From: Ideonella oryzae
Lineage (GTDB): Bacteria; Pseudomonadota; Gammaproteobacteria; Burkholderiales; Burkholderiaceae_C
NCBI RefSeq assembly: GCF_024055665.1
Contig: NZ_JAMXMC010000010.1
Location: 62,001-126,000 of the forward strand
Direction: 5' to 3'
DNA length: 64,000 nucleotides
Every line of letters starts with the position of its first letter. The first letter of the stretch is position 1. A program made the position numbers and the translations under genes. Positions 52,392 to 60,593 of this stretch are shown here, piece by piece. The notes beneath the pieces were generated by a model. It was given only the letters and a program-made list of their open reading frames with translations. It searched no databases and was not told where the DNA came from.

Positions 52392-53311
52392 GCGAGTTGC
52401 TGTCGCTGCTGACGCAGCCCGAGTTCTGGGTGGCGGTGCTGCGCATCGCCACGCCGCTGATCCTGGGCACGCTGGGTGTGCTGCTGTGCGAGCGCGCCGG
52501 CGTGCTGAACCTGGGCGTGGAGGGCATCTGGGTGGCCGGCGCTTTCGCCGGCTGGCTGGCCGTCTACCAGGGGGCCCCGCTGTGGGGCGGGGTGCTGGCC
52601 GCCGCCGCCGTGGGCGCGCTGGCCGGCCTGCTGCTGGCCGCACTGACCGTGGGCCTGGCCCTGTCCCAGCATGTGGCCGGCCTGGGCCTCACGATGCTCG
52701 CCACCGCCCTGAGCTACTTCGGCTACCGGGTGGCCTTTCCCAAGGTCAGCACGCCACCCACCATCACGCCCTTCGGGCCGATGGACTGGCTGCCACTGCC
52801 GGTGCTCAACCAGGAAACACCGCTGACCCTGCTGGCTCTGGGACTGGTGCCGCTGATCGGCTGGGTGCTCTACCGCACGCCGCTGGGCCTGGCGGTGCGC
52901 ATGGTGGGCGAGAACCCGCAGGCCGCCGAAGGCCAGGGCATCCCGGTGCGGGCGGTGCGCACCGGGGCGGTGGTGGCCGGCTCGGCGCTGATGGGCGTGG
53001 CCGGTGCCTTCCTGACGCTGGCGGCCTTCAATGCCTTCTTCTTCAACATGGTCAACGGCCGCGGCTGGATCTGCGTGGCCCTGGTGGTCTTCGCCTCCTG
53101 GCGGCCGGGCAAGGCGCTGCTGGGCGCCCTGCTGTTCGCCTTCTTCGACGCGCTGCAGCTGCGTCTGCAGCAGAGCGGCGACAGCCCCCTGCCCTACCAG
53201 GTCTACCTGATGCTGCCCTATGCCCTGTCCATCCTGGCCCTGGTGCTGGTGGCCCGCCATGCGCGCTACCCTCAGGCCCTGATGAAACCCTACCGCAAGG
53301 GCGAGCGCTGA
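52388..53311 (+). CDS. Nucleoside-type ABC transporter permease 2
   Basis: 307 residues from ATG 52388, coupled to permease 1. It carries BPD_transp_2 features: CERAGVLNLGVEGIWVAGAFAG, GENPQAAEGQGIPV (ATPase contact loop), and multiple helices. It forms the heterodimeric channel with permease 1. The CodA-like deaminase follows 28 bases later, linking uptake to base deamination. Confidence 0.88.
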   Translation: MSELLSLLTQPEFWVAVLRIATPLILGTLGVLLCERAGVLNLGVEGIWVAGAFAGWLAVYQGAPLWGGVLAAAAVGALAGLLLAALTVGLALSQHVAGLGLTMLATALSYFGYRVAFPKVSTPPTITPFGPMDWLPLPVLNQETPLTLLALGLVPLIGWVLYRTPLGLAVRMVGENPQAAEGQGIPVRAVRTGAVVAGSALMGVAGAFLTLAAFNAFFFNMVNGRGWICVALVVFASWRPGKALLGALLFAFFDALQLRLQQSGDSPLPYQVYLMLPYALSILALVLVARHARYPQALMKPYRKGER

Positions 53312-53339
53312 GCGCCCTGCCCCACCTGCCGAGACCCCC

Positions 53340-54620
53340 ATGCTGGACCTGCTGATCCACAACGCCCGCCTGCCCGATGGCCGCACCCGCATGGGAGTGG
53401 CCGTGCAGGACGGCCACATCACCGCCATCGAGGAAGAGCTCAGCCCCGCCACCGCGCCCGCCGCCCAAGTGGTGGATGCGGGCGACCTGCTGCTGAGTCC
53501 GCCCTTCGTCGACGCCCACTTCCACATGGACGCGACGTTGAGCTACGGCCTGCCGCGGGTCAACCAGAGCGGCACGCTGCTGGAGGGCATCGCGTTGTGG
53601 GGCGAGCTCAAGCCCCTGCTGACGGCCGAGGCCCTGATCGAGCGCGCCCTGGCCTATTGCGACTGGGCGGTGGCCCAGGGCCTGCTGGCCATCCGCAGCC
53701 ACGTCGACGTGTGCGACCCGCGTCTGCTGGCGGTGGACGCGCTGCTGGAGGTCAAGCGGCGCGTGGCGCCGTACCTCGACCTGCAGCTGGTGGCCTTTCC
53801 GCAGGACGGTGTGCTGCGCAGCCCGGGCGCGCTGGAGCTGCTGAAGGAATCGCTGCGCCGCGGCGTGGACGTGGTGGGCGGCATTCCCCACTTCGAGCGC
53901 ACCATGGCCGAGGGCGCGGCCAGCGTGAAGCTGCTGTGCGAGCTGGCGGCCGAGCAGGGCAAGCGTGTCGACATGCACTGCGACGAAAGCGACGACCCGC
54001 TGTCGCGCCATGTCGAGACCCTGGCCTTCGAGACCCAGCGCCTGGGCCTGCACGGCCGCGTCACCGGCTCGCACCTGACCTCCATGCACAGCATGGACAA
54101 CTACTACGTCAGCAAGCTGCTGGCCCTGATGGCCGAGGCCCGGCTGAACGTGGTGGCCAACCCGCTGATCAACATCACGCTGCAGGGCCGGCACGACAGC
54201 TACCCCAAGCGGCGCGGCATGACCCGCGTGCCCGAGCAGCTGGCTGCCGGCCTGACCGTGGCCTTTGGCCACGACTGCGTGATGGACCCCTGGTACAGCC
54301 TGGGGCAGGCGGACATGCTGGAGGTGGCGTCCATGGGCCTGCATGTGGCCCAGATGACCGGCCAGGCGGCGATGCGCCAGTGCTTCGAGGCGGTGACCAC
54401 CGCGCCGGCCCGGATCCTGGGCCTGGACCACTTCGGCCTGGCCGTGGGCCGCGAAGCCAGCTTCGTGCTGCTGCAGGCCCGTGACCCGGTGGAAGCCCTG
54501 CGCCTGCGGGCCCAGCGCCTGGGCGTGTGGCGCCGCGGGGTGCAGCTGGCCGCCAGCGCGCCGCGCACGACCACCCTGATGCTGCCAGGGCGACCGCCGC
54601 AGACCGACTTCCTGCGCTGA
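53340..54620 (+). CDS. CodA-like cytosine deaminase / amidohydrolase
   Basis: 426 residues. Amidohydrolase metal ligands and catalytic residues are in E. coli CodA register: His60 and His62 (DAHFHMD), His213 and Glu216 (DMHCDESDD), His245 (SHLTSMH), Asp312 (GHDCVMD). The residue next to Asp312 is Cys313, whereas CodA has a second Asp (GHDDVFD) that shapes base specificity. The substrate may thus be another base or ring (isocytosine, isoguanine, hydroxylated pyrimidine). It lies at the end of the nucleoside transporter operon, consistent with deamination of an imported base. No signal peptide. Confidence 0.8.
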   Translation: MLDLLIHNARLPDGRTRMGVAVQDGHITAIEEELSPATAPAAQVVDAGDLLLSPPFVDAHFHMDATLSYGLPRVNQSGTLLEGIALWGELKPLLTAEALIERALAYCDWAVAQGLLAIRSHVDVCDPRLLAVDALLEVKRRVAPYLDLQLVAFPQDGVLRSPGALELLKESLRRGVDVVGGIPHFERTMAEGAASVKLLCELAAEQGKRVDMHCDESDDPLSRHVETLAFETQRLGLHGRVTGSHLTSMHSMDNYYVSKLLALMAEARLNVVANPLINITLQGRHDSYPKRRGMTRVPEQLAAGLTVAFGHDCVMDPWYSLGQADMLEVASMGLHVAQMTGQAAMRQCFEAVTTAPARILGLDHFGLAVGREASFVLLQARDPVEALRLRAQRLGVWRRGVQLAASAPRTTTLMLPGRPPQTDFLR

Positions 54621-54657
54621 GGGCCCCGGCTAGCATCCGCGGCTGGAGGTTCGTTCC

Positions 54658-55239
54658 ATGCCGCAGCCCCCGACGTTCGCCCGCCCCCTGTCCCGCCGCA
54701 CCCTGCTCGCCAGCCTGCTGGGAGCGGGTGGCGCCAGCCTGCTGCCCGCCAGCGCCCAGGCCGCCCTGACCGTGGGGGCCCTGGCGCCCGACTTCACGGT
54801 CGATGCCGCCCTGGGCGGCCAGCCCTTCAAGTTCACGCTCAGCCAGGCCCTGAAGCAGGGCCCGGTGGTGCTGTACTTCTACCCCAAGGCCTTCACCAGC
54901 GGCTGCACGGTGGAAGCCCACCTGTTCGCCGAGGCCACGCCGCAGTTCAAGGCCCTGGGCGCCACCGTCATCGGCCTGTCCAACGACACCCTGGAGACGG
55001 TGAAGAAGTTCAGCACCGAGGCCTGCCGCAGCGCCTTCGCGGTGGGCGCCGACGACGGCGCCAAGGTGATCAAAGCCTACGACGCCGGGCTGATGCTGAT
55101 CCCCGGCATGGCCGACCGGGTGTCCTTCGTCATCGCCCCGGACCGCAAGATCCTGCATGTCTACAGCAGCCTGAACCCCGAGGGCCACATCACCGAGACG
55201 ATGAAGGCCGTGCAGGCCTGGCGCGCCGCTCCGCGCTGA
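54658..55239 (+). CDS. Exported PrxQ/BCP-type peroxiredoxin
   Basis: 193 residues. The start of the protein has a twin-arginine-like signal (SRRTLLASLLGAGGASLLPASAQA), followed by the Prx domain: FYPKAFTSGCTVEAH with the peroxidatic Cys83. The PrxQ resolving cysteine at +5 is absent (His); a second cysteine, Cys123 in EACRSAF, lies in the later helix where another PrxQ subgroup keeps its resolving residue. It probably reduces peroxides in the periplasm using an unknown thiol donor. It appears to be a separate transcription unit from the deaminase gene before it. Confidence 0.82.
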   Translation: MPQPPTFARPLSRRTLLASLLGAGGASLLPASAQAALTVGALAPDFTVDAALGGQPFKFTLSQALKQGPVVLYFYPKAFTSGCTVEAHLFAEATPQFKALGATVIGLSNDTLETVKKFSTEACRSAFAVGADDGAKVIKAYDAGLMLIPGMADRVSFVIAPDRKILHVYSSLNPEGHITETMKAVQAWRAAPR

Positions 55240-55343
55240 ACACCCCCCAGCCGATCGTTCGCCCCACGCTGGCGCGCCCGCCGCGCCCGGGCGTGCGGCT
55301 TGGTGCGCCCGGCAGGTTTTGTGCACAGTCTTGATGCACCAAT

Positions 55344-55355
55344 CTTGCATACAAG
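55344..55355. promoter_or_regulatory. Palindromic operator-like site upstream of the GntR gene
   Basis: CTTGCATACAAG, with CTTG and CAAG arms around CATA; it resembles the TTG-N4-CAA palindromes bound by many FCD-type GntR proteins. It lies about 60 bases before the GntR start, so it is a candidate autoregulatory operator for the following operon. Confidence 0.55.
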
Positions 55356-55414
55356 GCCTGTAGACAGCGGGCACGGTTTTCGCAGGTGGTCTGGCCAAAC
55401 GCTTTGCCTGCACC

Positions 55415-56191
55415 ATGACCTCCAGCGACATCGCCGACCGCATCGTGGCCGCCATCCTGGCCCAGAAGCTGGCCCCCGGGGCCCGCCTGGGTGAACAGCC
55501 CCTGTCCCTGCTGTTCGACTGCAGCCGCACCCTGGTGCGCGAGGCCCTGATGCAGCTGGCCGCCCGCGGCATCGTCACCGTGAGTGCCCGCCGCGGCTGG
55601 TTCGTGGTGCAACCCTCCGAAGCCGAGGCCCGCGAGGCCTTCGAGGCTCGCCGGGTGATCGAGACCGGGCTGATCCGCAGCGCCAGCGCGATGAAGCCGG
55701 CCCAGCTCCGGCGCCTGCAGCAGCATCTGAAGGATGAGCAGGCCTCGCTCCAGGGCCTGGACGTGGGCCGGCGCAGCTACCTGCTGGGTGACTTCCATGT
55801 CTGCCTGGCCGAGTGCCTGGGCAACCAGCTGCTGGCCGACACGCTGCGCGACTTCACCGCCCGCACCACGCTGATCGCCATGCTCTACCAGTCCACCCAC
55901 GACGCCGAGCATTCCTGCGGCGAGCATGTGCAGATCGTCGAGGCCCTGGCCCGGGGCGACACCGCCGCGGCCGAGGCCCTGATGGCCGAGCACATCGGTC
56001 ATGTGCAGGAAGCCCTGCGCCTGCACGACACCGCCGCCGACGACCCGCTGGCCGAGCTGCGCCAGGCCCTGGCCCCGGTCGATGGCCGCGCCAGCACCGC
56101 CCCCGCCCGCAAGCCGCGCCGCCCGCGGCTGGCCCAGGACACCCCCGACACCGATTCCACCCCTGCCCCCTACCTAGGAGATCTGCTGTGA
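55415..56191 (+). CDS. GntR-family (FCD) transcriptional regulator
   Basis: 258 residues: a winged-helix domain (DIADRIVAAILAQKLAPGARLGEQPLSLLF, then SRTLVREALMQLAARGIV) and an all-helical FCD ligand domain with conserved His/Asp positions (YLLGDFHVCLAECLGN, EHVQIVEALARGD). The C-terminus is basic and Pro-rich. It heads the ABC operon, its stop overlapping the next start by 1 base (TGATG), so it probably regulates uptake of the transported solute in response to that solute or a derivative. Confidence 0.88.
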   Translation: MTSSDIADRIVAAILAQKLAPGARLGEQPLSLLFDCSRTLVREALMQLAARGIVTVSARRGWFVVQPSEAEAREAFEARRVIETGLIRSASAMKPAQLRRLQQHLKDEQASLQGLDVGRRSYLLGDFHVCLAECLGNQLLADTLRDFTARTTLIAMLYQSTHDAEHSCGEHVQIVEALARGDTAAAEALMAEHIGHVQEALRLHDTAADDPLAELRQALAPVDGRASTAPARKPRRPRLAQDTPDTDSTPAPYLGDLL

Positions 56192-56991
56192 TGAACACCC
56201 CGATGCGCAAGCGCGGCCTGCTGGCCGCCACCCTGGGCCTGGCCCTGAGCCTGGCCACCGGCGCCGCGCTGGCCCAGACGGCCCTGGCCGACATCCAGAA
56301 GAACAAGCTGGTGCGCATCGCCGTGCCCACCGACTTCCCGCCCTACGGCTTCGTCGGCGTGGACATGGCGCCCCAGGGTCTGGACGTGGACATGGCCCGG
56401 CTGATCGCCGACAAGCTGGGCGCCAAGCTGGAGCTGGTGCCGGTGAGCAGCCCCAACCGCATCCCCTACCTGCAGAGCAAGAAGGTGGACATGGTCATCT
56501 CCACCCTGGGCAAGAACCCCGAGCGCGAGAAGGTCATCAACTTCAGCGCCGCCTACTCGCCCTTCTTCCAGGGCATCTACGCGCCCAAGTCGCTCAAGGT
56601 GAGCAGCGTGGCCGACCTGGCCGGCAAGTCGGTGGCCGTCACCCGCGGCGCCATCGAGGACCAGGAGCTGACCCGCGTGGCGCCGGCCGGCACCGACATC
56701 AAGCGCTTCGAGGACAACAACGCCACCGTCTCGGCCTATGTCTCGCACCAGACCCAGGTGATCGCCACGGGCGTCTCGGTGGCCGAGGTGATGATGCAGC
56801 GCAACCCGGCCCTGGGCACCGAGTACAAGGTGCTGCTCAAGGAGAGCCCCAACCACATCGGCCTGGCCAAGGGCGAGGACGCGCTGCTGGCCAAGGTCAA
56901 CGAGATCATCGCCCAGGCCAAGGCCGCCGGCGAGCTGGACAAGCTCTCGCAGAAGTGGCTCAAGCGCCCGGCCGGCAACCTGCCGCAGTGA
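56191..56991 (+). CDS. Polar-amino-acid-type ABC transporter binding protein
   Basis: 266 residues from ATG 56191 (SD TAGGAG). Signal peptide (cleavage about 29), then the family 3 pattern VRIAVPTDFPPYGFVGVDM, GLDVDMARLIADKLG, and VDMVISTLGKNPEREKVINFS. The usual Arg for the amino acid carboxylate (VAVTRGA region) is at about residue 150. It could bind a polar amino acid or an amino-acid-like compound. It is followed by two permeases and an ATPase of the same class. Confidence 0.88.
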   Translation: MNTPMRKRGLLAATLGLALSLATGAALAQTALADIQKNKLVRIAVPTDFPPYGFVGVDMAPQGLDVDMARLIADKLGAKLELVPVSSPNRIPYLQSKKVDMVISTLGKNPEREKVINFSAAYSPFFQGIYAPKSLKVSSVADLAGKSVAVTRGAIEDQELTRVAPAGTDIKRFEDNNATVSAYVSHQTQVIATGVSVAEVMMQRNPALGTEYKVLLKESPNHIGLAKGEDALLAKVNEIIAQAKAAGELDKLSQKWLKRPAGNLPQ

Positions 56992-57014
56992 GCTGAAGCC
57001 ACCGGGTGACCGCC

Positions 57015-57683
57015 ATGTCCATCCAACTTGATTTCGGCGCGGTGCTGGCCCAATGGCCGCTGCTGCTCCAGGGCATCGCCTGGACGGCCGGCCTGACGGC
57101 CGTCTCGACCGTGGCCGGCCTGGGGCTGGGCATCGCGGCCGCCTGGGCCCGCAACGAAGGCCCGCTGCCGCTGCGCTGGACGGTGGGGCTGTATGTGGAG
57201 CTGATCCGCAACACGCCCTTCATCATCCAGCTCTTCTTCGTCTTCTTCGGCCTGCCCGCCCTGGGCCTGCAGCTCAGCCCGGCCTGGGCCAGCGTGCTGG
57301 CCATGGTGGTCAACCTCAGCGCCTATGCCACCGAGATCATCCGCGCCGGCATCCGCGCCACGCCACGCGGCCAGATCGAGGCCGCGCAAAGCCTGGCGAT
57401 GACACCGCCGCAGATCTTCCTGCACGTGGTGCTGCCGCCCGCGCTGCGCCGCGTGTGGCCGGCCCTGGTCAGCCAGGTCATCATCGTGATGCTGGGCTCC
57501 TCGGTCTGCGGCCAGATCTCCACCGAGGAGCTGAGCTACGCCGCCAACCTGATCCAGAGCCGCAACTTCCGCGCCTTCGAGGCCTTCATCCTCGCGGCGG
57601 CCATCTACCTGGCGCTGTCGGTGGGCCTGCGCCACCTGCTCAACCGCCTGGGCGCGCGCTGGCTGGGAGGTGCCCATGGTTGA
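57015..57683 (+). CDS. Amino-acid-type ABC transporter permease 1
   Basis: 222 residues from ATG 57015 (SD GGGTGA; GTG 57006 is an alternative). A HisM/GlnP-type inner-membrane permease with the conserved VELIRNTPFIIQLFFVFFGL and the EAA loop EAAQSLAMTPPQIFLHVVLPPALRR. It overlaps permease 2 by 8 bases. Confidence 0.88.
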   Translation: MSIQLDFGAVLAQWPLLLQGIAWTAGLTAVSTVAGLGLGIAAAWARNEGPLPLRWTVGLYVELIRNTPFIIQLFFVFFGLPALGLQLSPAWASVLAMVVNLSAYATEIIRAGIRATPRGQIEAAQSLAMTPPQIFLHVVLPPALRRVWPALVSQVIIVMLGSSVCGQISTEELSYAANLIQSRNFRAFEAFILAAAIYLALSVGLRHLLNRLGARWLGGAHG

Positions 57684-58326
57684 GTTCACCCTCTGGGACA
57701 TCGTGCGCAACCTGCTGCTGGCCGCGCGCTGGACGGTGGGGCTCTCGCTGGTGGCCTTCGTCGGTGGCGGCCTGCTGGGCGCGGCCCTGCTGCTGCTGCG
57801 CAGCGGCCACGGCGCCTGGACCCGCCGTGCCATCGCCGCCTATGTGCAGGTCTTCCAGGGCACGCCGCTGCTGATGCAGCTCTTCCTGGCCTATTTCGGC
57901 ATGGCCATGATCGGCGTCGAGACCTCCGCCTGGGTGGCCGCGGCCGTGGCCCTGTCGCTCTACACCGCGGCCTACCTGACCGAGATCTGGCACGGCTGCG
58001 TGCTGGCCATCCCGCGCGGCCAGTGGGAGGCCGGCCAGAGCCTGGCCCTGAACCACCTGGAGCTGATGCGCCACGTCATCCTGCCGCAGGCCGCCCGCAT
58101 CGGCGTGGGCCCCACGGTGGGCTTTCTGGTGCAGGTCATCAAGGGCACGGCCCTGGCCTCGGTGATCGGCTTCGTCGAGCTGACCAAGGCCGGCACCCTG
58201 ATCACCAACGCCACCTTCCAGCCCTTCCTCGTCTACAGCGTCGTGGCCCTGATGTACTTCGCGCTGTGCTTCCCCGTCAGCCAACTGGCCCGTCACCTGG
58301 AGAAGAAGCTTCATGCCAGCCACTGA
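57676..58326 (+). CDS. Amino-acid-type ABC transporter permease 2
   Basis: 216 residues from ATG 57676, chosen because GGGAGG lies 5 bases upstream. HisM-type pattern VQVFQGTPLLMQLFLAYFGM and EAA loop EAGQSLALNHLELMRHVILPQAARIG. It forms the heteromeric membrane pore with permease 1. It overlaps the ATPase gene by 14 bases, indicating coupled translation. Confidence 0.88.
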   Translation: MVEFTLWDIVRNLLLAARWTVGLSLVAFVGGGLLGAALLLLRSGHGAWTRRAIAAYVQVFQGTPLLMQLFLAYFGMAMIGVETSAWVAAAVALSLYTAAYLTEIWHGCVLAIPRGQWEAGQSLALNHLELMRHVILPQAARIGVGPTVGFLVQVIKGTALASVIGFVELTKAGTLITNATFQPFLVYSVVALMYFALCFPVSQLARHLEKKLHASH

Positions 58327-59059
58327 AACCGCCGCCGTGCGCCTGCAGGGCCTGCGCAAATCCTATGGCCCGCACGAGGTGCTCAAGGGCATCGACCTGG
58401 ATGTGCAGCCGGGCGAGGTCATCACCATCATCGGCAAGAGCGGCTCGGGCAAGAGCACGCTGCTGCGCTGTGTCAACGGCCTGGAGACCTTCGACCACGG
58501 CGGCCTGCTGGTGGAGGGCCAGCCGCTGCAGCATGGCAACGCCCCCGCGCTGCGCGCCCTGCGCCAGCGCGTGGGCATGATCTTCCAGTCCTTCAACCTG
58601 TTTCCCCACCTCAGCGCCGGCCGCAATGTGATGCTGGCCCCCGGCCTGGTGAAGAAGCCGCCCGCCGCCGAGCTGGAAGCCCGCGCCCGCCAGCTGCTGC
58701 AGCGCGTCGGCCTGGCCGACAAGTTCGACCACCTGCCCAGCCAGCTCTCGGGCGGCCAGCAGCAGCGGGTGGCCATCGCCCGCGCGCTGGCCATGGACCC
58801 GCACATCCTGCTGTGCGACGAGATCACCTCGGCGCTGGACCCGGAGCTGGTGGGCGAGGTGCTGCAGGTGGTGGAGGGCCTGGCCCGCGACGGCATGACC
58901 CTGATGATGGTCACCCACGAAATGGGCTTCGCCCGCAAGGTCAGCGACCGGGTGATCTTCATGCACCAGGGCCGCGTGCACGAGATGGGGCCGCCCGAGC
59001 AGCTCTTCGGCCAGCCCGCCACGCCCGAGCTGCAGCAGTTCCTGTCGGCGCTGCACTGA
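58313..59059 (+). CDS. Amino-acid-type ABC transporter ATP-binding protein
   Basis: 248 residues with Walker A GKSGSGKS, Q-loop FQSFNLFPHLSA, signature [11 protein letters not shown] and Walker B ILLCDEITSALD, as in GlnQ/HisP. It closes the operon GntR - binding protein - two permeases - ATPase. A perfect hairpin follows at 59072-59095. Confidence 0.9.
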   Translation: MPATETAAVRLQGLRKSYGPHEVLKGIDLDVQPGEVITIIGKSGSGKSTLLRCVNGLETFDHGGLLVEGQPLQHGNAPALRALRQRVGMIFQSFNLFPHLSAGRNVMLAPGLVKKPPAAELEARARQLLQRVGLADKFDHLPSQLSGGQQQRVAIARALAMDPHILLCDEITSALDPELVGEVLQVVEGLARDGMTLMMVTHEMGFARKVSDRVIFMHQGRVHEMGPPEQLFGQPATPELQQFLSALH

Positions 59060-59071
59060 ACCCGGGTTCGA

Positions 59072-59095
59072 CCGGGGTGGCGCGAACCACCCCGG
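59072..59095. terminator. Bidirectional terminator hairpin between convergent operons
   Basis: CCGGGGTGG (59072-59080), loop CGCGAA, CCACCCCGG (59087-59095): a perfect 9-bp stem 12 bases past the ABC ATPase stop and 15 bases before the stop of the minus-strand efflux gene. No T-run, but its position suits a shared terminator. Confidence 0.6.
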
Positions 59096-59110
59096 CATGC
59101 GAGCCCCCGC

Positions 59111-60592
59111 TCAGGAGGTCTCGCCCACCGCCGCCGGCTTGGCGGTGACGGCGGACGCGGGGGCCGTCTGGTCCGTCCAGCCGCCACCCAGGACCTTGTA
59201 GAGCGTGACCAGGTTGCCCGCCCGGGTCAGCTCGACATTGATCAAGCCCTGCTGGGCGCTGTAGAGGCTGCGCTGGGCATCGAGCACGTCAAGGTAGCTG
59301 TCCACGCCCATCCGGTAGCGGGCCTGCGAGAGCTCGAAGCTCCGCTGCGTGGCGTCGACCAGCCGGGCCTGGGCGGCCTGGCGCTCGCGCACCGTGGCCC
59401 GCACGGACAGGGCGTCGGAGACCTCCTGGAAGGCGGACTGGATGGCCTTCTCGTACTGGGCCACCGCGATGTCGCGGTCGGCCTTGGCGCTGTCCAGCGA
59501 GGCCTGGTTGGCCCCGGCGTCGAACAGGGGCAGCGACAGCTGCGGCGCGAAGGTCCAGCTGCCCTGCCCGCGCTTGAAGAGCTGGCTCAGTTCGCTGCTG
59601 CTGTAGCCGGCCGACGCGGTCAGGCTGATGCGCGGGAAGAAGGCCGCCCGGGCCGCGCCGATGCTGGCGTTGGCGCCCTGCAGGGTGTGCTCCGCCGCGC
59701 GGATGTCCGGCCGGCGGGTCAGCAGGTCCGAGGGCAGGCCCACGGGCAGCTCGCCACCGCCGCCGAAGGCCTGCGCCAGCACGTCGGCAGAGGCCGGCGG
59801 CAGCAGGCGGTCCGGCACCTCGGTGCCCACGACCAGGGCCAGGGCGTGGCGGTCCTGGGCGACCTGGGCGGTGTAGCTGGCCGCGTCCACCCGGGCCGAC
59901 TCCAGGCTGCTCTGCATCTGGCGCAGGGTCAGCTCGGACGAAGCGCCCAGCGCGTAGCTGCGCTGGGTCAGGTCCAGGGTGGTCTGGCGGGTCTCCAGGG
60001 TCTGGCGGGCCAGGGCCAGCAGGGCCTGGTCGGCCGCCAGGCTCAGGTAGCTGCTGGCCACCTGGGTCACCAGGCTGATGCGGGTGCTCTGTGCCGCCTC
60101 GGCCGTGCTGAGGTAGGCCTGCAAGGCCTGCGCGTTGAGGCTGCGCACGCGGCCGAAGAGGTCCAGCTCATAGGCCGAGAACCCGATGCCGGCGCTGTAG
60201 GCATGGGTGACCCGGGCCTGTCCGGTGCCGGTCTGGTCGGCCGGCGTGCGGGTGCCCGTGCCGCCGGCCGTGGCGTTGATGCCGGGGAACAGGTCCGCCT
60301 CCTGGATGCGGTAGGCCGCGCGGGACTTCTCGATGTTCAGCACCGCCACCCGCAGGTCGCGGTTGTGGTCCAGCGCCAGTGCGATGAGCTCGCGCAGGCG
60401 GCTGTCGGCGATGAAGTCGCGCCAACCCAGGTCGGCAGCGGCCACGCCCGAGGCCGCCGCAGGTGGCGCCTCGGGATAGTGGTCCGCCACCGGCAGAGGG
60501 GGCCGCGCGTAGTCCGGCATCAGGGTGCAACCACTCAGCAGGGCCAGCGCGGCCGCGGCGATCAGGGAAAGGGACGTCAGGGAGCGGGGCAT
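59111..60592 (-). CDS. OprM/NodT-type outer-membrane efflux lipoprotein
   Basis: 493 residues with a lipobox (LLSGCTL, Cys about 22) and the two TolC-like repeats ([22 protein letters not shown] near the start, [20 protein letters not shown] in the second half). It is the outer-membrane channel of the RND pump encoded just upstream on the same strand, one base after acrB ends. It is distinct from the NodT protein at 38182, the channel of the MacAB set. Confidence 0.92.
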   Translation of the reverse strand: MPRSLTSLSLIAAAALALLSGCTLMPDYARPPLPVADHYPEAPPAAASGVAAADLGWRDFIADSRLRELIALALDHNRDLRVAVLNIEKSRAAYRIQEADLFPGINATAGGTGTRTPADQTGTGQARVTHAYSAGIGFSAYELDLFGRVRSLNAQALQAYLSTAEAAQSTRISLVTQVASSYLSLAADQALLALARQTLETRQTTLDLTQRSYALGASSELTLRQMQSSLESARVDAASYTAQVAQDRHALALVVGTEVPDRLLPPASADVLAQAFGGGGELPVGLPSDLLTRRPDIRAAEHTLQGANASIGAARAAFFPRISLTASAGYSSSELSQLFKRGQGSWTFAPQLSLPLFDAGANQASLDSAKADRDIAVAQYEKAIQSAFQEVSDALSVRATVRERQAAQARLVDATQRSFELSQARYRMGVDSYLDVLDAQRSLYSAQQGLINVELTRAGNLVTLYKVLGGGWTDQTAPASAVTAKPAAVGETS

Positions 60593-60593
60593 C

